This document shows, in pieces, positions 44,714-52,724 of a DNA stretch of 64,000 nt. The translations under genes were made by a program, and so were the position numbers. The notes beneath the pieces were generated by a model that saw nothing but the letters and a program-made list of their open reading frames with translations, ran no database searches and was not told the DNA's origin. Source of the DNA: Ilumatobacter fluminis (GTDB taxonomy: Bacteria > Actinomycetota > Acidimicrobiia > Acidimicrobiales > Ilumatobacteraceae); NCBI RefSeq assembly GCF_004364865.1, contig NZ_SOAU01000001.1:1488001-1552000 (forward strand), read 5' to 3'. Within the stretch, counting starts at the first letter, position 1. Every line of letters begins with the position of its first letter.

Positions 44714-45979
44714 CTACAGCAGTTCGGCGGCGGCGTGGATCACCAGGCCGGCGAGCCCGCCGACGATGGTGCCGTTGATGCGGATGAACTGCAGGTCTCG
44801 CCCGACCTGGAGTTCCATCCGGCGTGCGGTCGACTCGCCATCCCACCGCTCGACGGTCGACGCGATGAGATCGCTCACCTCGCTCCGGTAGTGCTCGACC
44901 AGGTAACCGAGCGCACGCTGGACCCAATCGTCGACCTTGTGCTGCAGCTCGGGATCGGCCTCGAGCCGCTGGCCGAGCTGCTGGAGGCTGGCCGTCGCCC
45001 GGATGCGGAGCTCACTGGTCGGGTCGTTGGCAGCCTCGATGAGGCTGCGCTTCGCCCCGAGCCACAACGACTCGATCCAGGCTCGGAACTCGGGATGGTC
45101 GAGCAGCTCGGCCTTGAGCTCCTCGCCCTTCGCGAGGAGCTCGGGGTCGTGCTTCAGACGTTCGGCGAACGCGACCACGCGGTCCTCGATGGAGTGGCGC
45201 ACCTCGTGATCGCTGTCGGCGCCGACGTCGTGGAGGAACGAGCCGACGGCGGTGTAGATCTTCTCGAAGACCCGGTCGTCGATCGGTTCCGGAACCCACC
45301 ATGGCGACTCCTCGTCGAGGCGACGGCGGAACGTCGCCCGGTTGTCGTCGAGGAAGCCGCCGAGGCCGACGAGGACGGCGTCGAGCAGGCGTTGATGGTG
45401 GCCGCCGTCGACGGTGAGGTCGATCGCCTTGCCGACGACGGGGGAGACGGGCGTGTCGGCGATGCGGCGGCGGACCACGCCCTCGAGGCCGTGCTGCACC
45501 TCGCGGTCGTCGAGTACTTCGAGGGTGCCCTTGAGCGCATCGCCCAGCGCTTCGGAGGCCTTGGCGGCGTTCTCGGGCCGCGCGAGCCATTCGCCGGTCC
45601 GACGGCCGATCTGGGCCTGCTCGAGACGTTCGCCGAGCACCTCAGCGGTGAGGAAGTTTTCCTCGACGAACGTGCCGAGGCTGCGGCCGATCTGATCCTT
45701 GCGTCGCGGGATGATCGCCGTGTGCGGGATGGGGAGCCGCAAGGGGTGGCGGAACAGGGCGGTGACGGCGAACCAGTCGGCGAGCGCACCGACCATCGCC
45801 GCCTCGGCGAACGCCTTGACGTACCCGACCCAGCCGTCGCGCCCGTCGAGCGAGGCCCAGACGAAGACGATCGCAGCGGCGACCAGGAGCGACAGCGCCA
45901 CCAGCTTCATCCGACGCAGGTCGCGGGCACGCGCCTCGTCGAGGAGCGACTCGCCGGTCGGGATCATCGTGGTCGACAT
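44714..45979 (-). CDS. DUF445 membrane protein
   Basis: 421 residues. N-terminal helix about 25-45, then GYVKAFAEAAMVGALADWFAVTALFRHPLRLPIPHTAIIPRRKDQIG, the DUF445 signature, a long helical soluble part and a C-terminal helix (NGTIVGGLAGLVIHAAAELL). Function unknown. ATG 45979 has TATGGT 6 nt upstream. Confidence 0.85.
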   Translation of the reverse strand: MSTTMIPTGESLLDEARARDLRRMKLVALSLLVAAAIVFVWASLDGRDGWVGYVKAFAEAAMVGALADWFAVTALFRHPLRLPIPHTAIIPRRKDQIGRSLGTFVEENFLTAEVLGERLEQAQIGRRTGEWLARPENAAKASEALGDALKGTLEVLDDREVQHGLEGVVRRRIADTPVSPVVGKAIDLTVDGGHHQRLLDAVLVGLGGFLDDNRATFRRRLDEESPWWVPEPIDDRVFEKIYTAVGSFLHDVGADSDHEVRHSIEDRVVAFAERLKHDPELLAKGEELKAELLDHPEFRAWIESLWLGAKRSLIEAANDPTSELRIRATASLQQLGQRLEADPELQHKVDDWVQRALGYLVEHYRSEVSDLIASTVERWDGESTARRMELQVGRDLQFIRINGTIVGGLAGLVIHAAAELL

Positions 45980-46023
45980 GCCCGGACCATACCCACGAGC
46001 AGGGGTGGGTCTACCGTGATCCC
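45980..46023. promoter_or_regulatory. 44-bp divergent leaderless promoter pair
   Basis: TATGGT for the DUF445 gene (minus strand) and TACCGT (46012-46017) for the gene starting at 46024 share this gap. It is so short that both transcripts must start at or near their start codons, making it one of the clearest leaderless cases here. Confidence 0.6.
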
Positions 46024-46608
46024 ATGACACGCCTCACACCACTGACCCGCGACCAGCTCGACGAGACGGGCGCCGCCATCTGGGACTCGCTGGTCGAGAG
46101 CCGGAGCGGGGCGTTCGGGATGACCGGGCCAGACGGGGGACTGGTCGGGCCGTTCAACGCGTTCGTGCACGCACCGGAGATCGGTCGGAGGTTGTCGTCA
46201 CTCGGGGCGCATCTCCGCTTCGGGACGTCGATCGAACGACGGCTCACCGAGGTGGCGATCTGCACGGTCGGCGCCCATTGGCACAGCGAGTTCGAGTTCT
46301 GGGCGCACGCGCCGATGGCGACCGATCACGGCGTCGCTGCGGACGTGATCGACGCCTTGCGGGCCGGATCGCGTCCCGACTTCGAGCGAGACGACGAGCG
46401 GGTCGTGTACGAGATCGTGAGCCAGTCGCTGACGAACCATCGCGTCGACGACGCCACGTACGCAGCCGGCCGCGAACTGTTGGGCGAGGCCGGCCTGGTC
46501 GAGTTGGTGTCGATCGCCGGCTACTACTGCCTGATCTCGATGCTGCTCAACCTGTTCGCCGTCGCGCTCCCCGAAGGCGCCGAGCCGGCCTGGCCCGACC
46601 TCACGTAG
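46024..46608 (+). CDS. carboxymuconolactone decarboxylase/AhpD-like protein
   Basis: 194 residues. LTRDQLDETGAAIWDSLVESR, GPFNAFVHAPEIGRRLSSLGAHLRF, RLTEVAICTVGAHWHSEFEFWAHAP are typical of this helical family. The AhpD Cys-x-x-Cys is missing (ICTVGAHW), so it is not an AhpD peroxidase partner; a decarboxylase-like or unknown role is likelier. Leaderless start. Confidence 0.8.
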   Translation: MTRLTPLTRDQLDETGAAIWDSLVESRSGAFGMTGPDGGLVGPFNAFVHAPEIGRRLSSLGAHLRFGTSIERRLTEVAICTVGAHWHSEFEFWAHAPMATDHGVAADVIDALRAGSRPDFERDDERVVYEIVSQSLTNHRVDDATYAAGRELLGEAGLVELVSIAGYYCLISMLLNLFAVALPEGAEPAWPDLT

Positions 46609-46636
46609 CACGGATGGGGTCTGACCCCATCCGTGC
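46608..46636. terminator. palindrome between convergent genes (family D)
   Basis: 14-bp perfect arms (GCACGGATGGGGTC / GACCCCATCCGTGC) around a single T. It begins at the last base of the upstream stop codon and ends 17 bp before the stop of the convergent selenoprotein candidate. Built like family A and B elements but with its own sequence. Confidence 0.65.
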
Positions 46637-46653
46637 GCGCACAGGGCTGACGG

Positions 46654-47280
46654 TCAGACGTCGGGGCGGTCGCCGAACTGGGGTGCTTCGGTGCGGGTGC
46701 GCTTGAGTTCCCAGAAGCCGTCGGTCGTGGTGAACACGACCATGGCGTCCCAGAACTTCAGCGACTGCTCGGTGTCGGGCACCTGGGTGATGACGGGCCC
46801 GAAGATCCCACGGGTGGTGCCGTCGTCGCACGGGAACGCGATGATCGGCGTTCCCACGTCGTCGCCGACGAGGGCGAGACCGGCGTCCATGCGGGTCTGG
46901 ATCTCGTCGTCCCAGCGCTCGTCGTCGGCCGCAGCGGCGAACTTCGTGTCGAGACCGATCTTGGTGAGGGCGTCCTCGAGATCGAGGCCCTCCTCTCGGT
47001 CGTGGTGGATGCGGGTGGCGCACTGCCAATACCACGCCTGGATCGGCTCGTCGCCGAGTTCGGCCCGGATCGCCTCCATCACCCGCAGCGCCCGATGGCC
47101 GCGCATGGCGCCCTCGTAGTAGGGGCTGCCGGGTTCGGGTTGGTTCTTCTTCAGCAGGCTGATCGGCTGCCAGGTGATCTCGAGATCACGGTGCGGCTGC
47201 ACCTCGTCGACGACCCAACGGGCCGTCACCCAACACCACGGTCAAACGGGGTCGACCCAGAACTGCACACTCAACGGCAT
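46654..47280 (-). CDS. probable selenoprotein: DsbA-family/mycothiol-dependent Rv2466c-like oxidoreductase (UGA at codon 13 = Sec)
   Basis: 208 residues if TGA at 47244-47242 is decoded. MPLSVQFWVDPV-U-PWCWVTARWVVDEV then matches the Rv2466c-type head (FWFDPLCPWCW), with U13 replacing the nucleophilic Cys and Cys16 retained. Homology continues on the far side of the TGA to the family C-terminus: VGTPIIAF, GIFGPVI, FWELKRTRTEAPQF. Read as a stop, the remaining frame (from 47229) loses the active site. A SECIS-like hairpin follows the TGA. Rv2466c relatives reduce nitro compounds and disulfides with mycothiol. A TGC/TGT-to-TGA sequence error is the main alternative. No sel genes lie in this window. 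Confidence 0.75.
47208..47228 (-). promoter_or_regulatory. candidate bacterial SECIS hairpin
   Basis: On the minus strand, 13 nt after the TGA, TGACGGCC pairs with GGTCGTCG (8 bp, two G-U pairs) around the 5-nt loop CGTTG. The apical loop starts 21 nt after the UGA and has G among its first two bases. Both fit the published bacterial SECIS pattern (loop 16-37 nt downstream with an early G). Folding energy not computed. Confidence 0.55.
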
Positions 47281-47358
47281 GAGGCGAGTCTGCCCGGGAC
47301 GGGCGCTCGTCACACCTTCCGCCGTCCGGAAAGACGTCACGGATAGCCTGGGCACCTC

Positions 47359-48660
47359 ATGTCGCAGCGCTTCTATGTCGAGACGCTCGGCTGCCCCAAG
47401 AACCAGGTCGACTCCGACAAGCTCATCGGCACACTGCTCGCCGACGGCATGGAGGCGACCGACGATGCGGGACAGGCCGATCTGGTGGTGGTCAACACCT
47501 GCGCGTTCATCGGAGAGGCGCGGCAGGAGTCGATCGACACGATCCTCGCCCTCAAAGAGCAACGCCGCGACGGCGCTCGCCTCGTCGTGACCGGCTGCAT
47601 GGCCGAACGGTACGGCGACGAACTGGCTGCCGAACTGCCCGAGGTCGACCAGGTCGCCGGGTTCGGTGTGCCGGTCCACACGCCGGCGCCGTCCACGGTG
47701 GGCAAGAAGCTGATCCCGGTCTCGTCGGCGCCGCTGCCCGAGCTCGACCTGCTCAACCTGCCCCGGCCGACATCGGTGTCGCCGTGGGCGTACGTGAAGA
47801 TCGCCGAGGGCTGCGATCGCTCGTGCGGCTTCTGCGCCATCCCGTCGTTCCGCGGTCCGCAGCGCAGCCGCGACATCGACGCCGTGCTGCGCGAGGTCGA
47901 CGAACTCGCCGCACGCGAGATCGTGCTCGTGGCACAAGATCTCGCCGCCTACGGGCGCGATCGCCCCGACGAGTTGGGCAACGGCTCGATCGTGCCGCTC
48001 GTCAACGCCGTGGCCGAACGCACCGACTGGGTACGGCTGCTGTACCTGTACCCGAGCGACCTCAACGATGCGCTCATCGACGCGATCTGCGCGACCGAGG
48101 TGCCGTACTTCGACTTGTCGCTCCAGCACGTCAGCAAACCACTCCTGCGCCGGATGCGCCGCTGGGGCGACGGCCAACGGTTCCTCGACAGCATCGCGAC
48201 CATCCGCGAACGCGAGCCCGACGCCGCGTTCCGGTCGAACTTCATCGTCGGATACCCGGGCGAGACCGAGCGCGATCACGACGAGCTGCTCCGTTTCGTC
48301 GAGGAAGCGCAGCTCGACTGGTGCGGATTCTTCGCCTACTCCCGCGAAGACGGCACCTACGCCGCCGATCTCGACGGCGCCGTCGACCCGGGTCTGATGG
48401 ACGAGCGTTTGGCCGAGCTGCGCGAGCTGCAGGACGAGATCACGAGTGTCCGACGCGACGAGATGATCGGCCGCACGGTGCGGGTGCTCGTCGACGAACC
48501 GGGGGTCGCCCGGTCGGTGCGCGAGGCACCGGAGATCGACGGCATCGTCCATGTGGGGCATGATCTGACGGTGCGGGAGTTCCACGACGTCGAGATCGTC
48601 GATGCACTCGGCCCCGATCTGGTGGCCGCCGGCGCGTCGTTCGAGGAAGACGACGACTGA
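47359..48660 (+). CDS. rimO: ribosomal protein S12 methylthiotransferase RimO
   Basis: 433 residues. UPF0004 domain with Cys ligands (ETLGCPKNQVDS, NTCAFIGEA, VTGCMAERYG), radical SAM cluster CDRSCGFC, SLQHVSKPLLRRMRR, NFIVGYPGETE, and a C-terminal TRAM domain. The LGCPKNxVDS head distinguishes RimO from MiaB. It adds a methylthio group to Asp of S12. TAGCCT 9 nt upstream. Stop overlaps pgsA (TGATG). Confidence 0.94.
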   Translation: MSQRFYVETLGCPKNQVDSDKLIGTLLADGMEATDDAGQADLVVVNTCAFIGEARQESIDTILALKEQRRDGARLVVTGCMAERYGDELAAELPEVDQVAGFGVPVHTPAPSTVGKKLIPVSSAPLPELDLLNLPRPTSVSPWAYVKIAEGCDRSCGFCAIPSFRGPQRSRDIDAVLREVDELAAREIVLVAQDLAAYGRDRPDELGNGSIVPLVNAVAERTDWVRLLYLYPSDLNDALIDAICATEVPYFDLSLQHVSKPLLRRMRRWGDGQRFLDSIATIREREPDAAFRSNFIVGYPGETERDHDELLRFVEEAQLDWCGFFAYSREDGTYAADLDGAVDPGLMDERLAELRELQDEITSVRRDEMIGRTVRVLVDEPGVARSVREAPEIDGIVHVGHDLTVREFHDVEIVDALGPDLVAAGASFEEDDD

Positions 48661-49226
48661 TGCCGGTGCCGCCCGACAAGCTCGCCACGTGGGCCAATCT
48701 GATCACGGTCGGGCGGATCGTCCTGTCGCCGGTCATGTTCCTGGTGATCCCGAAGGACAATCAGGGGTCGTGGGTGGCGTTCGCGATGTGGTTCGTGCTG
48801 TGTTCGAGCGACGGCATCGACGGGTACCTGGCGCGCCGCCACGGTACGACGACGTCGGGGGCGTTCCTCGATCCGCTGGCCGACAAGGTGCTGGTGCTCG
48901 GCGCCATGTTCACGCTGGTCGCGACCGACATGTTCTGGATCGTGCCGGTGGCGATCATCGCCGCACGAGAGTTCGTCATCTCCGTCTACCGAACGTTCGT
49001 CGCGTCGAAGGGCATCTCCGTGCCGGCCAGCAAGACCGCCAAGTGGAAGACGTTGTTCCAACAGCTGGCGGTTGCGTTCGCCCTGTGGCCGTGGTTCGCC
49101 GTCGACCACGAGTGGACCTGGCAGCTGCTGCTCTGGATCGCCGTCGCCCTGTCGGTCGTGTCCGGCATCCAGTACCTCTGGTACTCGAGGGTCACCGAGA
49201 AGGCTCTCGCCGAATCCAACGCCTAG
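48660..49226 (+). CDS. pgsA: CDP-diacylglycerol-glycerol-3-phosphate 3-phosphatidyltransferase
   Basis: 188 residues, integral membrane enzyme of phosphatidylglycerol synthesis. The CDP-alcohol phosphotransferase motif is intact: DGIDGYLARRHGTTTSGAFLDPLADK. About five hydrophobic helices. In many bacteria pgsA is followed by cinA; here an IS30 element and its palindromic target intervene. Confidence 0.9.
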   Translation: MPVPPDKLATWANLITVGRIVLSPVMFLVIPKDNQGSWVAFAMWFVLCSSDGIDGYLARRHGTTTSGAFLDPLADKVLVLGAMFTLVATDMFWIVPVAIIAAREFVISVYRTFVASKGISVPASKTAKWKTLFQQLAVAFALWPWFAVDHEWTWQLLLWIAVALSVVSGIQYLWYSRVTEKALAESNA

Positions 49227-49256
49227 CATGGACGTGGTCAGACCAGAAGGGGTCAG

Positions 49257-50468
49257 GCTGGATTCCAGTGGTCAGTGCAACACGAGTTGGTCGAAGACTT
49301 CTAATGGTGTCAGGAAGCTGTGGCGTTTGCGTGGCCGGTTGTTGAGTTTGTGAGCGATCGCGTCGAGTTGTTCTTGGCTGAACTGGGACAGGTCACTGTC
49401 TCTGGGTAGGTATTGGCGTAGCAGCCCGTTGATGTTTTCGTTGCTGCCTCGTTGCCAGGGAGCGTGCGGGTCGCAGAAGTACACCTTCATGTCGGTGGCC
49501 ATCGTGAACCGGCGGTGAGCAGCCATTTCGGTGCCGCGATCCCAGGTGAGTGTTCCCTGCAGCACGGCCGGCAGGGTTCGGACACGTGCTGCGATCGCGT
49601 CCGCGACGTGATCGGCTTGTTTGGTGCCAAGTTTGGACAGCATCACGAGTCCGGTGGTGCGCTCCACGAGCGTGCCGACCTGGGAGCCGTTGTTGCGACC
49701 CATGATCAGATCGCCTTCCCAATGGCCAGGCACCAGACGGTCCTCGATGTCGTCGGGACGTTCCGCGATCGACACCAGGTCCGGGATCGAGGACTGGTCC
49801 CGGTTCCGAGCCGTGACCGGGCGGGCCCGGCGATGCTGACGTTGAGTACGTAGACACGCAGCGAGTTCTTTACGGAGCCCGCCCCGACCATGCACATACA
49901 ACGCTCGATAGATCGTTTCGGGGGACACTCGCATCGTCTCGTCGTCGGGAAACTCGAGCACCAGCCTGGCACTGATCTGTTCCGGCGACCACTGCTCGAG
50001 ATCAAGCCAGCACGCAACCACCATCGCCAGCAACGGGAACTGCTCGAACTTGAACAACTTCGGTCGCTTCGCACGCTGCTGAGCGGCCAGATGCGCAGCA
50101 ACCGCCCGATACTCGTCGCGGCCACCGTTGTTGTTGATCTCACGGCCCACCGTTGAACGATGCCGATCAATCCGACGCGCGATCTCAGCGTTGGAAACCC
50201 CTTCCACGATCCCACGAGAGATCTCTTCCCGGCCGGTCAACGTCAACCGGCTCACTGATGTGTCACGAACCTGTTTCTCCACCTCGGGATCATGAGCAAT
50301 CCGACGCACCGTTGTCGAAGACAACCCGAACCGTCGAGCCACCCCAGCTTGTGTGTGACCATCGGCCACCAACAACCACACCCAACAACGAACCTCATCA
50401 GCAACACGCTGCCTCGGCATGAACACCTCCAAAAGATCAAGGTGTTGCAACGACCCTCGGAACCCAGC
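49257..50468 (-). mobile_element. IS30-family insertion sequence (1212 bp)
   Basis: 28-bp imperfect end homology (22 of 28 match) from GGCTGGATTCC at the left and GGCTGGGTTCC on the complement of the right. Taking GCTGG as the terminus gives a 3-bp target duplication CAG (49254-49256 and 50469-50471), normal for IS30. One intact transposase. The two flanks rejoin into a perfect copy of the palindrome found at 50516-50540, so the element landed in the middle of one copy of a paired palindrome. Confidence 0.88.
49272..50420 (-). CDS. IS30-family transposase
   Basis: 382 residues. N-terminal HTH pair (GVARRFGLSSTTVRRIA; EISRGIVEGVSNAEIARRIDRHRSTVGREI) and a DDE catalytic domain: GHWEGDLIMG (D1), LTWDRGTEMA (D2), GSNENINGLLRQYLPRDSDL (E). 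The frame stays open far upstream, into and beyond the IS edge, but MPRQRVADEVR at 50420 gives the family's length. Appears intact, so probably active or recently so. Confidence 0.93.
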   Translation of the reverse strand: MPRQRVADEVRCWVWLLVADGHTQAGVARRFGLSSTTVRRIAHDPEVEKQVRDTSVSRLTLTGREEISRGIVEGVSNAEIARRIDRHRSTVGREINNNGGRDEYRAVAAHLAAQQRAKRPKLFKFEQFPLLAMVVACWLDLEQWSPEQISARLVLEFPDDETMRVSPETIYRALYVHGRGGLRKELAACLRTQRQHRRARPVTARNRDQSSIPDLVSIAERPDDIEDRLVPGHWEGDLIMGRNNGSQVGTLVERTTGLVMLSKLGTKQADHVADAIAARVRTLPAVLQGTLTWDRGTEMAAHRRFTMATDMKVYFCDPHAPWQRGSNENINGLLRQYLPRDSDLSQFSQEQLDAIAHKLNNRPRKRHSFLTPLEVFDQLVLH

Positions 50469-50471
50469 CAG

Positions 50472-50540
50472 GCACCTTCTGGCGAGGCACCTCGGGGAGA
50501 CAGGACCTGCAGTGGCCAGAAGGTGCCTGACCCCTTCTGG
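50472..50540. repeat. family E palindromes: split copy and intact copy
   Basis: The intact copy is 50516-50540 (arms CCAGAAGG / CCTTCTGG with a 9-nt centre). The other copy is split by IS30: its left 14 bases are 49243-49256 and its right 11 bases are 50472-50482. Rejoined, it is the exact reverse complement of the intact copy, the same head-to-head pairing as family A. The intact copy ends 5 bp before the TAGAAC box of cinA. Confidence 0.8.
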
Positions 50541-50559
50541 CGTGCGGTAGAACTGGCGC

Positions 50560-51801
50560 ATGCGTTGTGACGTGGTGGCCGTGGGGACCGAGCTGCTGCT
50601 CGGCCAGATCATCGACTCGAACTCGGCGTGGATCGGCGGGGAACTCGCCGCCCACGGGATCGACTCGCTCGTGCAGGTCAAGGTCGGCGACAACATCGAC
50701 CGGATCGTGCTCCAGCTCGAGCGGCGCCTGGCCGAGGCCGACGCCGTCATCATGTGCGGCGGTCTCGGACCGACCCACGACGACCTGACCCGTGAGGCGA
50801 TCGCCCGGGTGATGGGCGTCGAACTCGAACTGGACGAGGCGCTCGGCGACGTCATCCGCGACATGTTCGCCAGCCGAGGCCGCCGGATGCCCGAGAACAA
50901 TCTGCGCCAGGCGATGGTGCCGGCCGGCGCCTCGATCATCCCGCAGACGCGCGGCACCGCACCCGGTCTCGTCTGCCCCGTGACGGTCGACGGCGTGGAG
51001 AAGGTGGTGTTCGCCGTGCCCGGCGTGCCGCACGAGATGCACGACATGTTCCACCGGGGCATCATCCCCGAGTTGCAGCGACGTTCGGGGGAGCGGTTCA
51101 CCATCGCCAGTCGGGTGCTGCTCACCTGGGGCGAGAGCGAGAGCGGGCTGAACGAGCGGCTCGACGACGTGATCGCCGAACTCGACGAGGCGGGCAACCC
51201 GACGCTCGCGTTCCTCGCCAGCGGCTGGAACGGGCTGAAGGTCCGTCTCACCGCCAAGGGCGCCGACGCGGTCGAGGCCGCCCGGATCCTCGACCCGTGG
51301 GAGGAACGGTTGCGGGCCGAACTCGGCGACCTGGTGTTCGGCACCGGCGACGAGACGATCGAGTCGGTCGTGCTCGACCTGATGCGGCAGAAGGGGTGGT
51401 CGATCGGGTGCGCCGAGTCGGTCACCGGTGGTCTGGTCGGCGGGCGCATCACGGCCGTGTCGGGCTGCAGCGACGTGTTCCGTGGCTCGATCGTGTCGTA
51501 CGCGAGCGAGGTGAAGTACGACCTGCTCGGCGTGCCGGAGGGGCCGGTCGTGTCGGAGGAGTCGGCGCTGGCGATGGCGCACGGCGCCCGCCGGGTGCTC
51601 GGTTGCGACGTGGCGCTGTCGCTCACCGGTGTCGCCGGACCCGGCACGCAGGACGGTCAGCCCGCCGGCACCCTGTTCTGCGGCCTGGTGTGGCCCGACG
51701 GAGAAGCCACCCAGTACTTCCGCCTCCCAGGCCTGCGCGAGCAGATGCGTCAGTTCAGCGTCATCAACTCCTTGAACTGGCTCCGCACCACCCTCACCTG
51801 A
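50560..51801 (+). CDS. cinA: CinA-family protein (competence/damage-inducible; nicotinamide-nucleotide amidase)
   Basis: 413 residues. N-terminal MoaB-like domain (VVAVGTELLLGQIIDSNSAWIGGELAAHG, MCGGLGPTHDDLTREAIARVMG) and C-terminal PncC-like amidohydrolase domain (GWSIGCAESVTGGLVGGRITAVSGCSDVFRGSIVSYASEVK, SLTGVAGPGTQDGQPAGTLFCGL). Proposed role: deamidation of NMN and repair of ADP-ribose-type products. TAGAAC 7-nt-spaced box upstream suggests it is transcribed independently of the IS-disrupted pgsA side. Confidence 0.93.
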   Translation: MRCDVVAVGTELLLGQIIDSNSAWIGGELAAHGIDSLVQVKVGDNIDRIVLQLERRLAEADAVIMCGGLGPTHDDLTREAIARVMGVELELDEALGDVIRDMFASRGRRMPENNLRQAMVPAGASIIPQTRGTAPGLVCPVTVDGVEKVVFAVPGVPHEMHDMFHRGIIPELQRRSGERFTIASRVLLTWGESESGLNERLDDVIAELDEAGNPTLAFLASGWNGLKVRLTAKGADAVEAARILDPWEERLRAELGDLVFGTGDETIESVVLDLMRQKGWSIGCAESVTGGLVGGRITAVSGCSDVFRGSIVSYASEVKYDLLGVPEGPVVSEESALAMAHGARRVLGCDVALSLTGVAGPGTQDGQPAGTLFCGLVWPDGEATQYFRLPGLREQMRQFSVINSLNWLRTTLT

Positions 51802-51939
51802 CGAACAGATGGTGTCGGATACCTCGACGACACCGACGTCGTCCACCGAGCAGTGATCACCTACCACGACGGTTCGACGGCAACCCTCGAACGCTCACCC
51901 CTCGGCAGCGGCTGGCTCCTCGTCGCCGAACCGTGACGG
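51802..51939 (+). other. in-frame coding-like tail after the cinA stop
   Basis: After the cinA TGA the same frame stays open to a second TGA at 51937-51939. It encodes a protein-like stretch ending AVITYHDGSTATLERSPLGSGWLLVAEP. There is no good start codon. It could be a gene remnant or chance. A 7-bp hairpin (GGTGTCG / CGACACC) near 51811-51834 may terminate cinA. Confidence 0.3.
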
Positions 51940-51954
51940 AGGTGAGCCCGGCGA

Positions 51955-52004
51955 ATGGGGTCGGATACGTTTCGTCGGTCCCGACGAAACGTATCCGACC
52001 CCAT
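51955..52004. repeat. palindrome family B, copy B3
   Basis: 24-bp perfect arms (51955-51978, 51981-52004) around TC, with the same inner core as B2. It ends 24 bp before tRNA-Arg, between cinA and the tRNA. Confidence 0.9.
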
Positions 52005-52028
52005 GGGGAGGGGCAGTAGCCTGGCGGC

Positions 52029-52102
52029 GCCCCCGTAGCTCAGTTGGATAGAGCATCGGCCTTCTAATCCGAAGTGCGCAGGTTCGAATCCTGTCGGGGG
52101 CG
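52029..52102 (+). tRNA. tRNA-Arg (anticodon UCU)
   Basis: Cloverleaf assigned by eye: acceptor GCCCCCG/CGGGGGC, D stem GCTC/GAGC, anticodon loop CTTCTAA with TCT at 34-36, T stem GCAGG/CCTGT with loop TTCGAAT, discriminator G. CCA is not encoded. One C-U mismatch at 31-39. Reads the rare (in this GC-rich genome) AGA codon. Confidence 0.95.
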
Positions 52103-52177
52103 CTGTAGCCTGAAACGGCTGTTCGCCGAGTTTCCGCCGGTGAACGCACGTCGACCACTCCACCAAAAGGGGACCGA

Positions 52178-52699
52178 GTGAACTTCAAGAAGGGCGAAAC
52201 CGTCATCTACCCCCAGCACGGCGCATGCGTCGTCAAGGGGACGAAGAAGATGGAGGCCTTCGGTGAGAAGAAGGAGTACCTGATTCTCGAGACGGTCATC
52301 AACGAGATGACCTTGAAGGTGCCGGTCGACATGGCCGAAGAGGTCGGTGTCCGCCCGCCGGTCTCGGCCGACGAGCTCGAAGACCTCGTGGCCGTGCTCG
52401 CGAAGCCCGACCCGCGCGTGCCGTCGAACTGGAGCCGCCGCTTCAAGAACCACCAGGAGAAGCTGAAGAGCGGCGACGTGTATCAGGTCGCCGAGGTGGT
52501 CCGGAACCTGGCCGCTCGCAACCGCGACGCCAGCCTGTCGGCTGCCGAGCGCACCATGTACGAGCGTGCACGCGTCAACCTGATCTCCGAGATCAGCCCG
52601 GCGCTGAAGGTCAGCTCCGAAGACGCCGAGGCCTACCTCGACGACGCGCTCGCCAAGGGCGTGCTCAAGCCGGAGAAGGCCGAGAAAGCCAAGAAGTGA
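52178..52699 (+). CDS. carD: CarD-family RNA polymerase-binding regulator
   Basis: 173 residues. N-terminal RNAP-interacting Tudor-like domain (FKKGETVIYPQHGACVV...YLILETVINEMTLKVPVD) and a helical DNA-binding C-terminal domain (WSRRFKNHQEKLKSGDVYQVAEVVRNLAARNRDASLSAAERTMYERARVNLISEI). Stabilises the open promoter complex, especially at rRNA promoters. GTG start with AAAAGGGGA upstream. Lys-rich last residues. Confidence 0.95.
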   Translation: MNFKKGETVIYPQHGACVVKGTKKMEAFGEKKEYLILETVINEMTLKVPVDMAEEVGVRPPVSADELEDLVAVLAKPDPRVPSNWSRRFKNHQEKLKSGDVYQVAEVVRNLAARNRDASLSAAERTMYERARVNLISEISPALKVSSEDAEAYLDDALAKGVLKPEKAEKAKK

Positions 52700-52706
52700 G
52701 CCGGCT

Positions 52707-52724
52707 CCCCGTCAGATGACGGGG
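52707..52724. terminator. palindrome at the convergent ends of carD and the EEP-like gene
   Basis: CCCCGTCA-GA-TGACGGGG, perfect 8-bp arms. It covers the last codons and stop of the minus-strand gene and begins 8 bp after the carD stop. Possible shared terminator. Confidence 0.4.

Noticed and set aside
46024-46608. AhpD alkylhydroperoxidase assignment
   Set aside because: The Cys-x-x-Cys motif required for AhpD is absent.
46654-47229. Annotating the DsbA-family gene from 47229, after the TGA
   Set aside because: This drops the whole active-site motif and a matching N-terminus that is present and in frame; only sensible if the gene were broken.
49272-51647. Extending the transposase start far upstream to 51647
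   Set aside because: The added 409 residues cross the IS right end and lie antisense to cinA; the MPRQRV start at 50420 gives the normal IS30 length.
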